From Nocardiopsis ganjiahuensis DSM 45031 (GTDB lineage Bacteria > Actinomycetota > Actinomycetes > Streptosporangiales > Streptosporangiaceae): a stretch of DNA of 64,000 nucleotides. Below the pieces are notes generated by a model. The model did not search any database and was not told the DNA's origin. It saw only the letters and a list, made by a program, of their open reading frames with translations. The stretch spans positions 186,001 to 250,000 of the forward strand of contig NZ_ANBA01000017.1 in NCBI RefSeq assembly GCF_000341085.1, read 5' to 3'. Shown one piece after another: positions 1 to 9,545 of this stretch; position 1 is the stretch's first letter; each line of letters opens with the position of its first letter. A program made the translations under genes and the position numbers.

Positions 1-106
1 CGGGGGCGAGACCGTGCACGGCGGCGCGCAGGGCCGCAAGGTCCGCGGAAAGGTCGGCGGCGGGTTCGGGGCTCAGCTGACTCACCTCTTCTGGTGGATC
101 GAGCAT
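1..106 (-). CDS. N-terminal fragment of an unidentified gene, cut by the window edge
   Basis: An open minus-strand frame runs off the left edge. Two in-frame starts are possible: ATG at 106 or GTG at 85; the purine run AGAAGAG lies just upstream of the GTG. The 28 to 35 visible residues are acidic and Ala/Leu-rich and look helical. Too little is present to name a family. It would be transcribed away from the ABC transporter pair to its right. Confidence 0.4.
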   Translation of the reverse strand, partial: MLDPPEEVSQLSPEPAADLSADLAALRAAVHGLAP

Positions 107-239
107 GCGCCGTTGCCCGGGGTGTGACAAGCAGACGCACCGGCCCCTGTGGACAACCACCCCCGGGTCAGGGCCGCCCAGGGTCGGTGCGGTGGGCGCG
201 GTCCGCTAACCTTCGGGCTCTGCGACGCGTGCGGTCGAG

Positions 240-329
240 CGACGCGACGCCGAGGGACGCGGCCTCGAGGGACACGGCGTTCAGGAACACGGTGTTGAGG
301 GGCGCAGCGCCAAGAGGCACGGCGTCAGG
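240..329. repeat. degenerate 15-bp tandem repeat (six units)
   Basis: Six units of 15 bp sit end to end just before the ABC ATPase start, for example GGACGCGGCCTCGAG, GGACACGGCGTTCAG and GAACACGGTGTTGAG. The unit is a multiple of three, so both strands stay open across it. It ends at the presumed ribosome binding site of the ATPase gene. Confidence 0.75.
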
Positions 330-336
330 GGAACGG

Positions 337-1101
337 ATGGGCCAGATGACCAGCGACACAGTCCGGTTCGAGGGCGTGGTCCGCCACTACGACGCACAGC
401 ACGTGATCGGGCCCCTCGACCTCGCCGTCGGTCCGGGGCACTGTGCGGCGCTGGTCGGCCCGAACGGTTGCGGGAAGTCCACCATGCTCCGCATCGCCGC
501 GGGCAACGAGCACCCCGACGACGGCACCGTCGAGGTGCTGGGCGTCGCCCCCACCCAGAACTCCCCGGCCTTCCGCAGCCGGGTCTTCGTCCTGGACGAG
601 GTGTCGTACTTCCCGGACCTCACCGTCCGCGAGCACCTGGAACTCGTCGCCGTCGGCCACGGGCACGGCGACGGGACCCCGGAGCGGGTGGACGACGCCC
701 TCGAACGCTGCCGCCTGGCCAACCACGCCGACCTCAGCCCGCGCAAGCTCAGCCGGGGCCTGCAGCAGCTCATGTCGATCGCCTCGATGCTCCTGGCGCC
801 CCGGTTGGAACTCCTCGTCCTGGACGAGCCCGAACGGCATCTGGACACCGAGGCCAAGGAGTGGCTCGCCGGTTTCCTCGCCGACCGCAAGGCCGAGGGC
901 GCCTGCCTGCTCCTGGCCACTCACCACCGCCCCTTCGTCGACGCACTCGCCGACCAGGTCCACGAGTTCGACGCACTCGGAAACACCTTCGCGGACACAC
1001 CCGAAGCCGCCCCCGCGGACGCCCCCGCGGACGCCGCCGGGGACGACTCCGCGGGCAGCGCTGGGAACACCGCCGGGGACACCCGCCGGGACGACACGTG
1101 A
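337..1101 (+). CDS. ABC transporter ATP-binding protein
   Basis: A 254-aa nucleotide-binding subunit of an ABC exporter. Walker A GPNGCGKST is at residues 41-49, the signature is SRGLQQ (139-144; a variant of LSGGQ), and Walker B LLVLDEP is at 159-165. The Q-loop Gln is not obvious: the region reads VLDEVSYFPDL. The C-terminal 40 residues are an Ala/Asp/Gly-rich tail. ATG 337 was chosen because AGGGGA lies about 6 nt upstream; ATG 346 is the alternative. The frame stays open back to 94, but that part encodes only the 15-bp repeat. The stop overlaps the GTG of the permease by 4 nt, so the two genes are translationally coupled. The substrate is unknown. Confidence 0.88.
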   Translation: MGQMTSDTVRFEGVVRHYDAQHVIGPLDLAVGPGHCAALVGPNGCGKSTMLRIAAGNEHPDDGTVEVLGVAPTQNSPAFRSRVFVLDEVSYFPDLTVREHLELVAVGHGHGDGTPERVDDALERCRLANHADLSPRKLSRGLQQLMSIASMLLAPRLELLVLDEPERHLDTEAKEWLAGFLADRKAEGACLLLATHHRPFVDALADQVHEFDALGNTFADTPEAAPADAPADAAGDDSAGSAGNTAGDTRRDDT

Positions 1102-3023
1102 ACGCCGGGCCGCGCCGTGCCGCACCACGGCCCCCCGCCCCCGACAGCGCTCGGACCACCGCCCGGGTACTGCGCCTGCTGCGGACGCACCGCCGCGCCA
1201 CCCTGCGACGCAACCGGGGCGACGCCGCCTACGCCGTCTACCTGATGGTCTTCGTCGGAGCGCTCACGCTCCCCCCGGCGGGCATCGCGATGGTCGAGGT
1301 GGTCTCCGCGCCCCCGCCCCTGGACCCCTGGCCCGCCCACCGGTCCGCCGCGCTGGTCCCACTGCTCCTCGCGGGGCTCCTGTGGCTGTCGTGGGTCTCG
1401 GCCCGAGAAGCCGCCGTACGCGGCCCGGTCCAGGTGAGCGCCCCGATGATCGACTGGGTCCTGTCCCTGCCCGTGGACCGCTCACGTTTCCTCACTCCGA
1501 GCCTGCTGAAGTCGGCCGCCCTGCGCGCCGCCGCCGGGGCCCTGCTCGGCCCGCTGCTCCTGGTGCTGCTGTGGCGGACGGTGCTCCCGATGCCGGTTTC
1601 GGGGGACGGTGCCGCGTGGGTGCTGCTCGCGCAGACCGGGCTGGCGGGTGCGCTGGCGGGGTTGCTGAGTACCGCCTGCGGTGCCCTGGTCGTGGCCTAC
1701 GGCACCCGTACCATCAGGGCCCTGCGGCTCTGGCACGCACTGGCCCAGCTCCTGCTGGTCGGCGCGGCCGTGCTCGCCTGGTCCCTCTCCTTCCCGGCGC
1801 CGTGGCTGCGGGCCGGGGCCTGGGCCGGGCCCGCCCTCCTGGCGGTGGGGGCGGTGTGGCTGTTCGCGCTGGCGTGGCGTTCTCTGCACCTTGTCGAACC
1901 CTCCTCCCTGCGCGAGCGCGCCGCGACCGCCTTCGGCCTGCGCTCGGGGATCTGGATGAGCGACCCGAGCTGGTACCAGGTCGCGGTCACCGAACGCATG
2001 GACCGGGCCGAGCAGGACACCGCGCCGGCGCGGTCCCCGGCGGGTGCGCCTGCGGACACACCGGTCGGCGCACCTGCGAGCGCACCCGGACCCGGTGGCC
2101 GGGTGTCCCGGTCCGGCCCGGGAACCCCGTTGACCGACAGCTCCAGCGCGCGCCCCGGTGGCCCGGATGCCGGTTCTGCGGAGTCCGAGGGCAGACCTGG
2201 TGGCCGGGACACCGGGTTCGGAGGCGAAAACCCCCTCACCACCCAGTTCCGGTCCTGGTTCCGGACCTGGTGGCCCACCGGCTTCCGCTCCCGGCCGGGT
2301 TCCGGTCCGCGCCTGCGGCTGCGTCCCCCGCGCGACGCCCGGTACCTGGTGCTGTGGCGGGACCTGCTCGGTATGCTCCGGGCGCCCTACCCCGTGCTGC
2401 GCGGATGCCTGCTCGGGTGGGGCGCGCTGGTGCTGCTGCGGACCGAAGCCCACCTGGACGGGGCCGCGGCGATCGGCTGGTTCCTGGCCCCGACGGTGCT
2501 GCTGTACCTGGCGGCCGCACAACTGCTGTCCGGGGCGCGGATGGACGTGGCGGACCCCCGCAGGGTCCGCTACCTGCCGCCCACCCAGTCCTTCGGCACT
2601 CTCGCCCTGATGCACGGAGTCCTGCCGCTGGTGTGCCTGTTCGCGGTGGTCGGGATCGCGGTGCCGTTCCTGCTGCTCGACGGCGCGCCGACCACCGACG
2701 CGGGTTCGCTGCTCCTGGTGCTGCCCGCGACCGTGGCGGGTGCGCTGGTCGGGGTGTACCGCGGCTGGATGCCCGACCACCTGACGGTCGGGGTCGAGAC
2801 CCCGATGGGGAACACGGCACCGATCCAGATGGCGGTATGGCACCTGTCCGGCCTGCTGGGGTTGCTGGTCGCGGTCGCCCCGGTGGTGCTCGGCACCGGT
2901 CTCGGCCGGGGCCCCGGCGTGGTTCTGGGGCAGTGGTGGCTGGACGTGCTGTGGGTGCTGCTCGGTACCGCCTGGCTGGTGTCCTGGGCGCGCAGCCGGG
3001 CCCGTGCGAGCCTGGGCGCGTAG
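1098..3023 (+). CDS. ABC transporter permease
   Basis: A 641-aa integral membrane protein with two hydrophobic halves, each of several helices, separated by a long Pro/Gly/Ser-rich hydrophilic linker (about residues 310-410). It starts at GTG 1098 inside the stop codon of the ATPase gene (GTGA overlap), so it is the membrane partner of that subunit. The fold resembles large ABC-2-like permeases of Actinobacteria with poorly conserved sequence. The cargo cannot be told from sequence. Confidence 0.8.
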   Translation: MNAGPRRAAPRPPAPDSARTTARVLRLLRTHRRATLRRNRGDAAYAVYLMVFVGALTLPPAGIAMVEVVSAPPPLDPWPAHRSAALVPLLLAGLLWLSWVSAREAAVRGPVQVSAPMIDWVLSLPVDRSRFLTPSLLKSAALRAAAGALLGPLLLVLLWRTVLPMPVSGDGAAWVLLAQTGLAGALAGLLSTACGALVVAYGTRTIRALRLWHALAQLLLVGAAVLAWSLSFPAPWLRAGAWAGPALLAVGAVWLFALAWRSLHLVEPSSLRERAATAFGLRSGIWMSDPSWYQVAVTERMDRAEQDTAPARSPAGAPADTPVGAPASAPGPGGRVSRSGPGTPLTDSSSARPGGPDAGSAESEGRPGGRDTGFGGENPLTTQFRSWFRTWWPTGFRSRPGSGPRLRLRPPRDARYLVLWRDLLGMLRAPYPVLRGCLLGWGALVLLRTEAHLDGAAAIGWFLAPTVLLYLAAAQLLSGARMDVADPRRVRYLPPTQSFGTLALMHGVLPLVCLFAVVGIAVPFLLLDGAPTTDAGSLLLVLPATVAGALVGVYRGWMPDHLTVGVETPMGNTAPIQMAVWHLSGLLGLLVAVAPVVLGTGLGRGPGVVLGQWWLDVLWVLLGTAWLVSWARSRARASLGA

Positions 3024-3185
3024 ACCGCACCGACCGCGGAGCCTGCGGGAACCGACCCCGGGACCGTCCAGGGACCACACCAGGCCGCGTAGAGGAAGAA
3101 ACCGGGTCATATTCTGCGATGTGCAGGCTCACCGCTCCGGCCGGCCGGAGCGGAGGGCAGCCGCACTCACGGAAGGCCCACCCGT

Positions 3186-3617
3186 GTGAACCGCTCGTCC
3201 CGCCCCCAGAAGGACTACCCCCAGCCCCCGTATCCCTGGCTGGGCCTGTCCACCGCCGCGGCCACACCGCTCCTGGTCCTGGCGGCTGGGTGGGAGAGCG
3301 GCCTGCTCATGGGATTCGGGATCCCCGTGGGCCCGGGTGTGACCGTTCCCGTCGGGCTGGTGATCGTGATCGTAGCGGCCTTCCCGCTGATGATGCCCTC
3401 GGACGTGCGCTACCTGGCCGCGGTGGTCTCCATGGTCCTGACGGGAGCGCTGGCGGTACTGCTGATCCGGCTCATCGGAGCGTTCCTGATCCCGGTCGTC
3501 GTCCTGCTGTTCTTCGTGTGGGCCACCAACCACCCGACTCTCGTCCAGGACATCATGGACTCCGAGGACCCCAGAGCCCCGAAACGACCCGAGAAGGGCC
3601 CTGGGGACGGCGGGTGA
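3186..3617 (+). CDS. small membrane protein, unknown function
   Basis: A 143-aa protein with four to five predicted hydrophobic segments in residues 18-118 and a charged C-terminus rich in Asp, Glu, Lys and Pro. GTG start; GGAAGG lies about 10 nt upstream. It follows the ABC pair by about 160 nt and is closed by a strong hairpin terminator. No family was recognised. Confidence 0.6.
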   Translation: MNRSSRPQKDYPQPPYPWLGLSTAAATPLLVLAAGWESGLLMGFGIPVGPGVTVPVGLVIVIVAAFPLMMPSDVRYLAAVVSMVLTGALAVLLIRLIGAFLIPVVVLLFFVWATNHPTLVQDIMDSEDPRAPKRPEKGPGDGG

Positions 3618-3637
3618 CCCTCCCCGAACCGGTGGCC

Positions 3638-3680
3638 GACCGCGGGCGGGCCGTCCGTCCCCGACGGCCCGCCCGCGGTC
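3638..3680. terminator. bidirectional hairpin terminator
   Basis: A perfect 18-bp inverted repeat (arms 3638-3655 and 3663-3680, 7-nt loop) lies between convergent genes ending at 3617 (+) and 3712 (-). There is no U-tract, as is usual for high-GC actinobacterial terminators. Confidence 0.85.
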
Positions 3681-3711
3681 GCGTGCGCCTCACGGCTGTC
3701 TCACAGCCGCC

Positions 3712-4371
3712 TCACAGCAGGGTCGTCCAGTAGCTCCAGAAGGCCTGCGCGACCGCGCCCACGACGACCAGGCCCCACACGGTCAGGACCACCGTGTGGT
3801 TGCGGGCCAGCAGACCGACCGGACCGCGCAGGGCGGACGGCACCGGCAGGTGCCCGGTACGCAGGTTGTGCAGCGTGACGTACCAGAAGAGGGGGATCGT
3901 CACCGCCCACACCACCATGCAGTACGGGCACAGCGCGCCGATCCGGTACAGGCTCTGAAAGATCAGCCAGTGCACGAACACCGCACCGAACACACAGCCC
4001 GCCTGAAGCCCCAGCCAGAACCACCGCCGGAACCCCGACTCCGTGCCACCGGTCCGGGCGAGCAGCGCGGCGCCGACCGCCGTGACCACCGCGAAGCAGG
4101 CCACCCCGATGATCGGATTGGGGATCCCGAACACCTCGGCCTGCGGGGTCGCCATCACCGTCCCGCAGGACAGCACCGGGTTGAAACTGCACGCGGGAAC
4201 GTGGTCGGGGTCGGCCAGGACCCGGATCTTCTCCACCAACAGCGCGGTGGCCGCGATCAACCCGACCAGCCCGCCCACCAGCAGCACCCACGGCAGGGCC
4301 CTGCTGATGACGGGCACGTCGGCGCCGGGGTTCGGGGAAGCGGTGGTGTCCTGCCCGGTCGGAGGGGTCAT
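3712..4371 (-). CDS. vitamin K epoxide reductase (VKOR) family membrane protein
   Basis: A 219-aa membrane protein that, by family knowledge, passes electrons from a periplasmic-side thioredoxin-fold partner to a quinone, regenerating the oxidase. The two VKOR cysteine pairs are visible: loop cysteines C61 and C69, and the active-site CPYC (C148, C151) at the start of a helix. Five hydrophobic segments can be seen. Its ATG overlaps the stop of the upstream DsbA-like gene (ATGA, 4 nt), so the donor and acceptor of the disulfide relay are co-translated. Confidence 0.9.
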   Translation of the reverse strand: MTPPTGQDTTASPNPGADVPVISRALPWVLLVGGLVGLIAATALLVEKIRVLADPDHVPACSFNPVLSCGTVMATPQAEVFGIPNPIIGVACFAVVTAVGAALLARTGGTESGFRRWFWLGLQAGCVFGAVFVHWLIFQSLYRIGALCPYCMVVWAVTIPLFWYVTLHNLRTGHLPVPSALRGPVGLLARNHTVVLTVWGLVVVGAVAQAFWSYWTTLL

Positions 4372-5066
4372 CGCTCCAGCTCCGAGTCGATCATCGCGGA
4401 CAGGACCTGGTGGCTCGGCATGCTCGGGGCGAGGCGGCCGTTGACGTAGATGGTCGGGGTGCCCTGCACGCCCAGCGCGAGGCCGTCGTCGAAGTCGGCC
4501 TGGACCCGCTCCCGGGTCTCGGCGGCCTCCATGGTCTCGACGAACTCGTCCGTGTCCAGTCCCAGGTCCTCGGCGAAGCCCACGAAGACGTCGCTCCGGT
4601 CCTCCTGGGACCCGCCCCACTCGCCCTGGGTCTCGAACATCCGCTGGTACATCTCGTCCAGGGCGTCCTGCTGGGCGGCGGCCTCGACCGCGGCCGCGGC
4701 CGGGCCGGAGTTGTGGTGGCCGGGGAGCGGGAAGTAGCGGATCACCGTGTCGATCCGGCCGTCGTAGTCCTCGCGGATCTGCTCCATCACGGGGTACTGC
4801 GCGCGGCAGGCCTCGCACTCGAAGTCGAGGAACTCCACCACCGTGACCCGGGCGCCCTCCACCTGGTCGAGGTAGCGGCTGTCGTCCCGCACGAGCACCT
4901 CGGCGGGGGCGGTGGGCTGTTCCTCGGGAGAGGAACCCGGCGTGGTCGGTGCGGCGGAGCCCTCCGCCGCCGAGGTCTCGTCGTTCCGATCCAGGTGGAC
5001 GAGCAGCCCGATACCGAGGGCGGCGACGAGGAGGAGGGCGAGGGTGACGATCAGGTTCTTGCTCAT
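4368..5066 (-). CDS. DsbA-family thioredoxin-like protein, membrane anchored
   Basis: A 232-aa extracytoplasmic thiol-disulfide oxidoreductase. A signal anchor (residues 5-24) is followed by a Ser/Pro/Glu-rich linker and a DsbA/DsbG-type thioredoxin fold (about 57-230). The active site is CEAC (C84, C87) and the cis-proline motif is GTPT (P204). In Actinobacteria such proteins work with VKOR to oxidise secreted proteins, and the overlapping VKOR gene supports this. The start at 5066 has only a weak GGGA-like ribosome site. Confidence 0.9.
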   Translation of the reverse strand: MSKNLIVTLALLLVAALGIGLLVHLDRNDETSAAEGSAAPTTPGSSPEEQPTAPAEVLVRDDSRYLDQVEGARVTVVEFLDFECEACRAQYPVMEQIREDYDGRIDTVIRYFPLPGHHNSGPAAAAVEAAAQQDALDEMYQRMFETQGEWGGSQEDRSDVFVGFAEDLGLDTDEFVETMEAAETRERVQADFDDGLALGVQGTPTIYVNGRLAPSMPSHQVLSAMIDSELER

Positions 5067-5147
5067 GGGATTCCCAGTGGTCCAGATGCGGGTGCGGGCA
5101 CGCGTGTGAGCCCCGCGGTCACGGGGGAGCGGGGCTCGGAGGCGCTT

Positions 5148-5525
5148 CTAGACCCGCTGGACGCAGAGGAGGGTGAGCAGGCAGTACCCGTGCGGGGACG
5201 CGGGGTCCCGGCGGGAGCGGCGCGAGGAGGGCCCGGCCCGGGGGACGACCGGGACGCACAGGAGCAGCGCGGAGCCGAACGCGAGCACGGGGTGCGCGGT
5301 CAGCAGGCCCTGTTCGTCCGGCGTGGGGCAGGCGTGGAGGTGGTCCCGGTCGGCGGAGGCGTCCGAGGACACCACCTGCTCCGCGGAGACCCCCGCGCCC
5401 GACGTCGCCTCACCCGGTGAGGCGGACCCGGGATAACACAGGGCACAGAGGAAGCAGAGCACCACAAGGGCGAGCAGGGGCGTCGCGAGGAGCCCCAGCC
5501 GCCGTGTGGTGGTGTGCCCGTCCAT
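5148..5525 (-). CDS. small membrane protein, unknown function
   Basis: A 125-aa protein with a hydrophobic N-terminal segment (about residues 10-32, containing three Cys), an extracytoplasmic-type Ser/Asp/Glu stretch, then a second hydrophobic segment and an Arg-rich stretch. ATG 5525 is the first start that gives a complete membrane segment; no clear Shine-Dalgarno is seen. It lies 80 nt upstream of the DsbA-VKOR pair on the same strand and could belong to that transcript. No family was recognised. Confidence 0.5.
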   Translation of the reverse strand: MDGHTTTRRLGLLATPLLALVVLCFLCALCYPGSASPGEATSGAGVSAEQVVSSDASADRDHLHACPTPDEQGLLTAHPVLAFGSALLLCVPVVPRAGPSSRRSRRDPASPHGYCLLTLLCVQRV

Positions 5526-5628
5526 GGGGGAACTGTAGCGGTGGGTGCGCGAAGGCGGGGCTCCGGGTGCTTTGTCCCGTACTCCGCACACGAACCCCGC
5601 TCTGCCCGGGGACTCCCGGGTACAACGG

Positions 5629-5658
5629 AGCGGGGCGGAGTGCCGGCCCCGCCCCGCT
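5629..5658. terminator. hairpin terminator of the glycosyltransferase gene
   Basis: A 10-bp perfect inverted repeat (arms 5629-5638 and 5649-5658, 10-nt loop) lies 28 nt past the stop of the minus-strand glycosyltransferase gene. Confidence 0.65.
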
Positions 5659-5686
5659 CGCTCCTCGGCACTCTTCGCCGGGGCCT

Positions 5687-8254
5687 TCAGTGGATGCGGC
5701 GGTTGAGGGCCTCCACCACGTGGACGTCGGCGACGGTGACCCTGAGATCCCCCGAACCCAGAGGGGACACGGTCGCCGACCGCACGTAGACCCCGTGGCT
5801 CCACCTGCGGGCGGTCTGGTCCGGGACGGCCTTCGCACCCAGTTTGGCCAGCGCACCCGCGGGGCCCGCCTTCAGTCTGAGCTGCCAGGACGCCCGCAGC
5901 ACCGACTGCCCCCGGTAGTCGCTGTGCTCCAGCAGCGGCAGCATCCCCACCAGCCGGCCCTCCTGGCGGCCGGGGTGGTCGGGCAGTACCTCCAGCGGAT
6001 ACCGCTGCCCCGCGTCGGTGCCCCGCACGACCTCCAGTGCGAAGGTCGTCCCCTCGGGGACGGGCGTGCCCAGGAACACCTCGAAGCGCAGTTGGCCGCC
6101 GTGGCGCCCCGCCGGCCGCGCCCGGACCCGGTCCACCGGGAGCGTCGGGGCCAGCGGGGAGGTCAGCAGCCCCAGCCGGTCGTTGACCGTGTAGTACGGA
6201 CGAACCCTGCTGCCGAGGCCCCGCTGGGGGTGCACCTGCTGGGACGCGTACTCGATGATCTGCTTGTACCCCACCACACCGGACAGGTGCCGGCCCACCG
6301 TGTACTCGGTGCCGTCGGACAGGACGACCCGCATCTCCCACTTCTCGGAGTCGCCCTCCCGCCCGCGCACCACCAGTTCGGGATCGATGACGGAGGTGAA
6401 CTCGCCCCCGGACGCGACCGCGGACGGGAACTCGCGGCGGGTCTGGGGGGAAGCGCGCAGCCGCACCACCAGACGGGCCCGGGCGTCGGGGCGCTGCCTG
6501 CCGAGCAGCCTGCCCTGCACGGTGATCAGCCCGTCCGCGATCTCCACGTGGGAGATCTCCGCGTGGTGCTCCGAGCGCCGCACGTGCAGCACCAGTCGGC
6601 CCTTCGGGGACCGGGCGGGTACCACGAGGGAGACCTCACCGGTCTGTTCGGGCGACAGCGGGAACCCGTGCTGGTGGATCTCGACGTCCCGTACCGGGGT
6701 CTCCACCCCCTCGTCCACCCGGAACACCTGCCACGTGCCGGTGACCAGGCCCGTCGGGGGAGCGGCCACGGTGGTGGACCCGCCCGTGCCCTGTCCTGGC
6801 ACGAGCGGCCCGGCCTGATGCGCCACCCTCGTATCCGGTGTGCCGACACCCGTCCGGGAGGCGTCCACCACCACACGCCCGTCGGCCCCCGGGACCAGCT
6901 CCAGCCTTCGCCCGGGCTTGGCCAGCACCACCCGCTCGGGGATCCTCCCGGAACCGGATCCGGCGATCCCCTCGACCGGTCCGAACGACATCACCGCCAC
7001 CCCGTCCGGGCCGACCTCCACCCGGCAGGAGGCGGGCGGCTCGGGGCGCGGAGCGGGCAGTCCCAGTCCCGGCGGGGACGGCAGCCCCACCCCCGCGAGC
7101 TCGGAGAACAGCTCCTCGTGCAGCCGCACCACGTTGGCCGGGTCGAAGCGTTCCGAGTCGGTGAGCGCCGCCGAGGACATCCGGCGCCGCAGCGGGTCGT
7201 CGCCCATCAGCTGGGCCAGTCCTTCGGCGATGCCCGGTGCGGACCTGTTGGGCACCAGCAGCCCGTCCTCCCGGTCCCGGATGATCGACGCGGGTCCGTG
7301 CGGGCAGTCGGTGCTCACCACCGGCAGCCCGGAACGCATGGCCTCCACGATGGTCATTCCGAACGGTTCCTCGCTGGAGGTCACCGCCGCGAACGCCCCC
7401 TGCGCCCACGCCTCCTCGACCCTCGGGTGCGGACCCATCAGCCACACCCGGTCCTGCAGATCCAACGAACGCACGAGCCGTCCGAGCGCCCCGCGCCGGC
7501 TGCCCCGCCCGTAGATCCGCAGCGTCCAGTCCGGGAACTCGTCGCTGACCATGGAGAACGCCTGCACGAGCAGGTCGTGCCGCTTGCTGGGGGCCAGCCT
7601 GCCCGCGGAGACGATCGTGCGCGTGTTGTGGCCGTTCACGGTGAAGGGCGGTGCGGGCACCGAGTTGGGGATGGACAGCAGCCGGACCCCCGGCATCGGC
7701 ATCCGCTCCGCGTAGGTGCGCGCGTCGGCCTCGGTGACGGTGACGAACGCGTCGAGGTTCGGGTACTCGGCGGCCATGACCCGCCGGAGCTCCTCGGAGT
7801 GCTGTTCGTAGGTGAGGTGCTCCTGGCCGACCTTGACGACCCGGCGGGGCGCTGCCCGCGCGATCACCACGTTGAGCCCGGGGCGGGTGCCCACGACCAC
7901 GTCGGCGTCGGTGGTGGCGAGATACTCCTCGAGGCGGTCGTCGGTGAGGCGGCTGTGGGTACTGCCGCGCCCGTCCTCCACGGGGAAGAGCAGCGGCGGG
8001 AGCCCGGCCCGTTCCGACCCCTCGTACAGCGGACGCCCCCCGACGCCGGTCGCCTGGTCGCCCTGCTGACGGATATCGACCAGCGGCCGCAGGCTGACCT
8101 GGGCGGGGACGGGGAGGACGGGCTCGGCGCGGTGCCGGAACACCGAGACGATCTCCACCTCGTGCCGCGCGGACAGCGCCGCCGCCTGGTTGGCGACCGT
8201 GCGCACGGTTCCGCCGATGCCGTACATGTCGTTGATCAGATAGGCGATCTTCAC
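5687..8254 (-). CDS. family 4 glycosyltransferase with a long C-terminal extension
   Basis: An 855-aa protein. Residues 1-385 form a GT-B fold GT4 enzyme: the N-terminal [18 protein letters not shown] loop, the donor-domain [16 protein letters not shown] stretch, and the E-x7-E region [12 protein letters not shown] near residue 295. The remaining ~450 residues look beta-rich and repetitive, with several segments ending in RLVGML- or GRLLGR-like turns. GT4 enzymes with such extensions occur in wall teichoic acid and other poly-phosphate polymer glycosylation; that role is an inference. GTG 8254 was chosen because the GT-B fold starts there. The gene is monocistronic and divergent from the beta-lactamase-like gene. 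Confidence 0.82.
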   Translation of the reverse strand: MKIAYLINDMYGIGGTVRTVANQAAALSARHEVEIVSVFRHRAEPVLPVPAQVSLRPLVDIRQQGDQATGVGGRPLYEGSERAGLPPLLFPVEDGRGSTHSRLTDDRLEEYLATTDADVVVGTRPGLNVVIARAAPRRVVKVGQEHLTYEQHSEELRRVMAAEYPNLDAFVTVTEADARTYAERMPMPGVRLLSIPNSVPAPPFTVNGHNTRTIVSAGRLAPSKRHDLLVQAFSMVSDEFPDWTLRIYGRGSRRGALGRLVRSLDLQDRVWLMGPHPRVEEAWAQGAFAAVTSSEEPFGMTIVEAMRSGLPVVSTDCPHGPASIIRDREDGLLVPNRSAPGIAEGLAQLMGDDPLRRRMSSAALTDSERFDPANVVRLHEELFSELAGVGLPSPPGLGLPAPRPEPPASCRVEVGPDGVAVMSFGPVEGIAGSGSGRIPERVVLAKPGRRLELVPGADGRVVVDASRTGVGTPDTRVAHQAGPLVPGQGTGGSTTVAAPPTGLVTGTWQVFRVDEGVETPVRDVEIHQHGFPLSPEQTGEVSLVVPARSPKGRLVLHVRRSEHHAEISHVEIADGLITVQGRLLGRQRPDARARLVVRLRASPQTRREFPSAVASGGEFTSVIDPELVVRGREGDSEKWEMRVVLSDGTEYTVGRHLSGVVGYKQIIEYASQQVHPQRGLGSRVRPYYTVNDRLGLLTSPLAPTLPVDRVRARPAGRHGGQLRFEVFLGTPVPEGTTFALEVVRGTDAGQRYPLEVLPDHPGRQEGRLVGMLPLLEHSDYRGQSVLRASWQLRLKAGPAGALAKLGAKAVPDQTARRWSHGVYVRSATVSPLGSGDLRVTVADVHVVEALNRRIH

Positions 8255-8318
8255 TGAACCCCCAAGTCCTCGACGCCGCCCTGTGCACGCGAACACAGGG
8301 CGGCGTCGGCCCCCGTTG

Positions 8319-8360
8319 CCCCACATCGAGCCGAAGCCCCCTACCAGGGGCGATGTGGGG
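8319..8360. promoter_or_regulatory. nested inverted repeat in the divergent intergenic region
   Basis: CCCCACATCG (8319-8328) pairs with CGATGTGGGG (8351-8360), and a 5-bp hairpin (8336-8340 with 8347-8351) nests inside. It sits 65 nt upstream of the glycosyltransferase start and about 240 nt upstream of the beta-lactamase-like start, so it may be an operator or an RNA leader for either. The rest of the 349-nt intergenic region (8255-8603) shows no gene. Confidence 0.5.
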
Positions 8361-8603
8361 ATTGAGCGATCAGGCTATGGGCGTTTTAGTGCTAAAGATC
8401 CGAATCTGTCCAGGACTGTCCAAAGGTTTGCCGCCCCCTGTTGGTGTTTTGCGGCGAGTTCACGGAGCCGAGAACGACAGGCCCGGAGAAGGGGTACCGG
8501 GACGAAGGCGCACACGCCGCGCCACCGGCATCGTCGACAGCGCGCCCGCCGGAGGCGAGACTTCGGAGAGACACCGTCCGCACACGGGAGAGGGCGTCTC
8601 GCG

Positions 8604-9545
8604 ATGCCGTGGTCCACGATCCGACACGCTGCGTCCGCGGCACTGGCCCCGGTCCTGCTGGCCGCGCTCGCGGGCTGCTCGGCCCCCGACGGCCCGGCCG
8701 AGTCCGCCGCCGCGCCGCCGCCGAGCGCATCACCCACCCCGTCCGCCGTCGCGCCCCCACCCCTGCGCCTGGACTCCGAGTTCACACGCCTGGAGGAGGA
8801 GTTCGACGCCCGGCTCGGCGTCTACGCGCTCGACACCGGTACGGAGCGGTCGGTGGAGTTCCAGGCCGACGAGCGGTTCGCCTACTGCTCCACCTTCAAG
8901 GCCCTGGCCTTCGGCGCCGTGCTCGACCGGACCTCCCTCGAGGACCTGGACCGTGTGGTCACCTACTCCGAGGACGACCTGGTCTTCCATTCCCCCGTCA
9001 CCCAGGAGCACGTGTCCACCGGTATGACGCTGCGCGAGATCGGCGACGCCGCACTGCGCCACAGCGACAACACCGCCTCCAACCTGCTCTTCGAGGAACT
9101 GGGCGGACCGGAGGGCCTGGGCGAGGCCCTGCGCGGGATCGGCGACGACGTCACCAGCGTGGACCGGACCGCGCCGGAGATGGCGGAGGCGGTCCCAGGC
9201 GACGAGCGCGACACCAGCACCCCGCGCGCGATGGCCGCGAGCCTGCGCGCGTTCGCCCTGGAAGACGTCCTGCCGGAGGAGAAGCGCGACGTCCTCGTCG
9301 ACATGATGCGGGACAACACCACCGGCGACGGCCTGATCCGCGCCGGGGTCCCCGACGGGTGGGAGGTGGGGGACAAGACCGGTGCGTGCGGCTACGGGAC
9401 CCGGCACGATGTCGGCGTGGTCTGGCCGCCGGGTGAGGAGCCGATCGTCCTTGCGGTCATGTCCAGCCGCGACGAGGAGGGAGCGGGTTACGACGACGCC
9501 CTCATCGCGCAGGCCACCGCGACAGCGGTCGATGCCCTCGGCTGA
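8604..9545 (+). CDS. class A beta-lactamase-like lipoprotein lacking Glu166
   Basis: A 313-aa protein with a signal peptide ending in the lipobox LAGC, then an Ala/Pro/Ser linker and a class A serine beta-lactamase fold. The nucleophile motif STFK starts at S96 (Ambler 70), SDN at S154 (130) and KTG at K258 (234). The last two share an offset of 24, which places Ambler 166 at residue 190. That residue is Ala, and Ambler 170 (residue 194) is also Ala; the following [11 protein letters not shown] stretch is normal. The deacylation base is therefore missing, so the enzyme should acylate but turn over poorly unless another residue substitutes. Monocistronic; ATG 8604 begins the signal peptide. 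Confidence 0.88.
   Translation: MPWSTIRHAASAALAPVLLAALAGCSAPDGPAESAAAPPPSASPTPSAVAPPPLRLDSEFTRLEEEFDARLGVYALDTGTERSVEFQADERFAYCSTFKALAFGAVLDRTSLEDLDRVVTYSEDDLVFHSPVTQEHVSTGMTLREIGDAALRHSDNTASNLLFEELGGPEGLGEALRGIGDDVTSVDRTAPEMAEAVPGDERDTSTPRAMAASLRAFALEDVLPEEKRDVLVDMMRDNTTGDGLIRAGVPDGWEVGDKTGACGYGTRHDVGVVWPPGEEPIVLAVMSSRDEEGAGYDDALIAQATATAVDALG

Noticed and set aside
168-359. Minus-strand frame resembling pentapeptide repeats
   Set aside because: The pattern arises from the 15-bp DNA repeat read in reverse; no start signal and too short.
443-3733. 1096-codon open frame overlapping the ABC genes
   Set aside because: Shadow frame of the ATPase and permease genes, rich in Arg/Pro and without domains.
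3796-5420. Plus-strand frames opposite VKOR and DsbA
   Set aside because: Antisense to two clear genes; products are low-complexity Arg/His/Gly sequences.
5417-8257. 946-codon plus-strand frame opposite the glycosyltransferase
   Set aside because: Mirror frame of a recognised GT4 gene, with no domain of its own.
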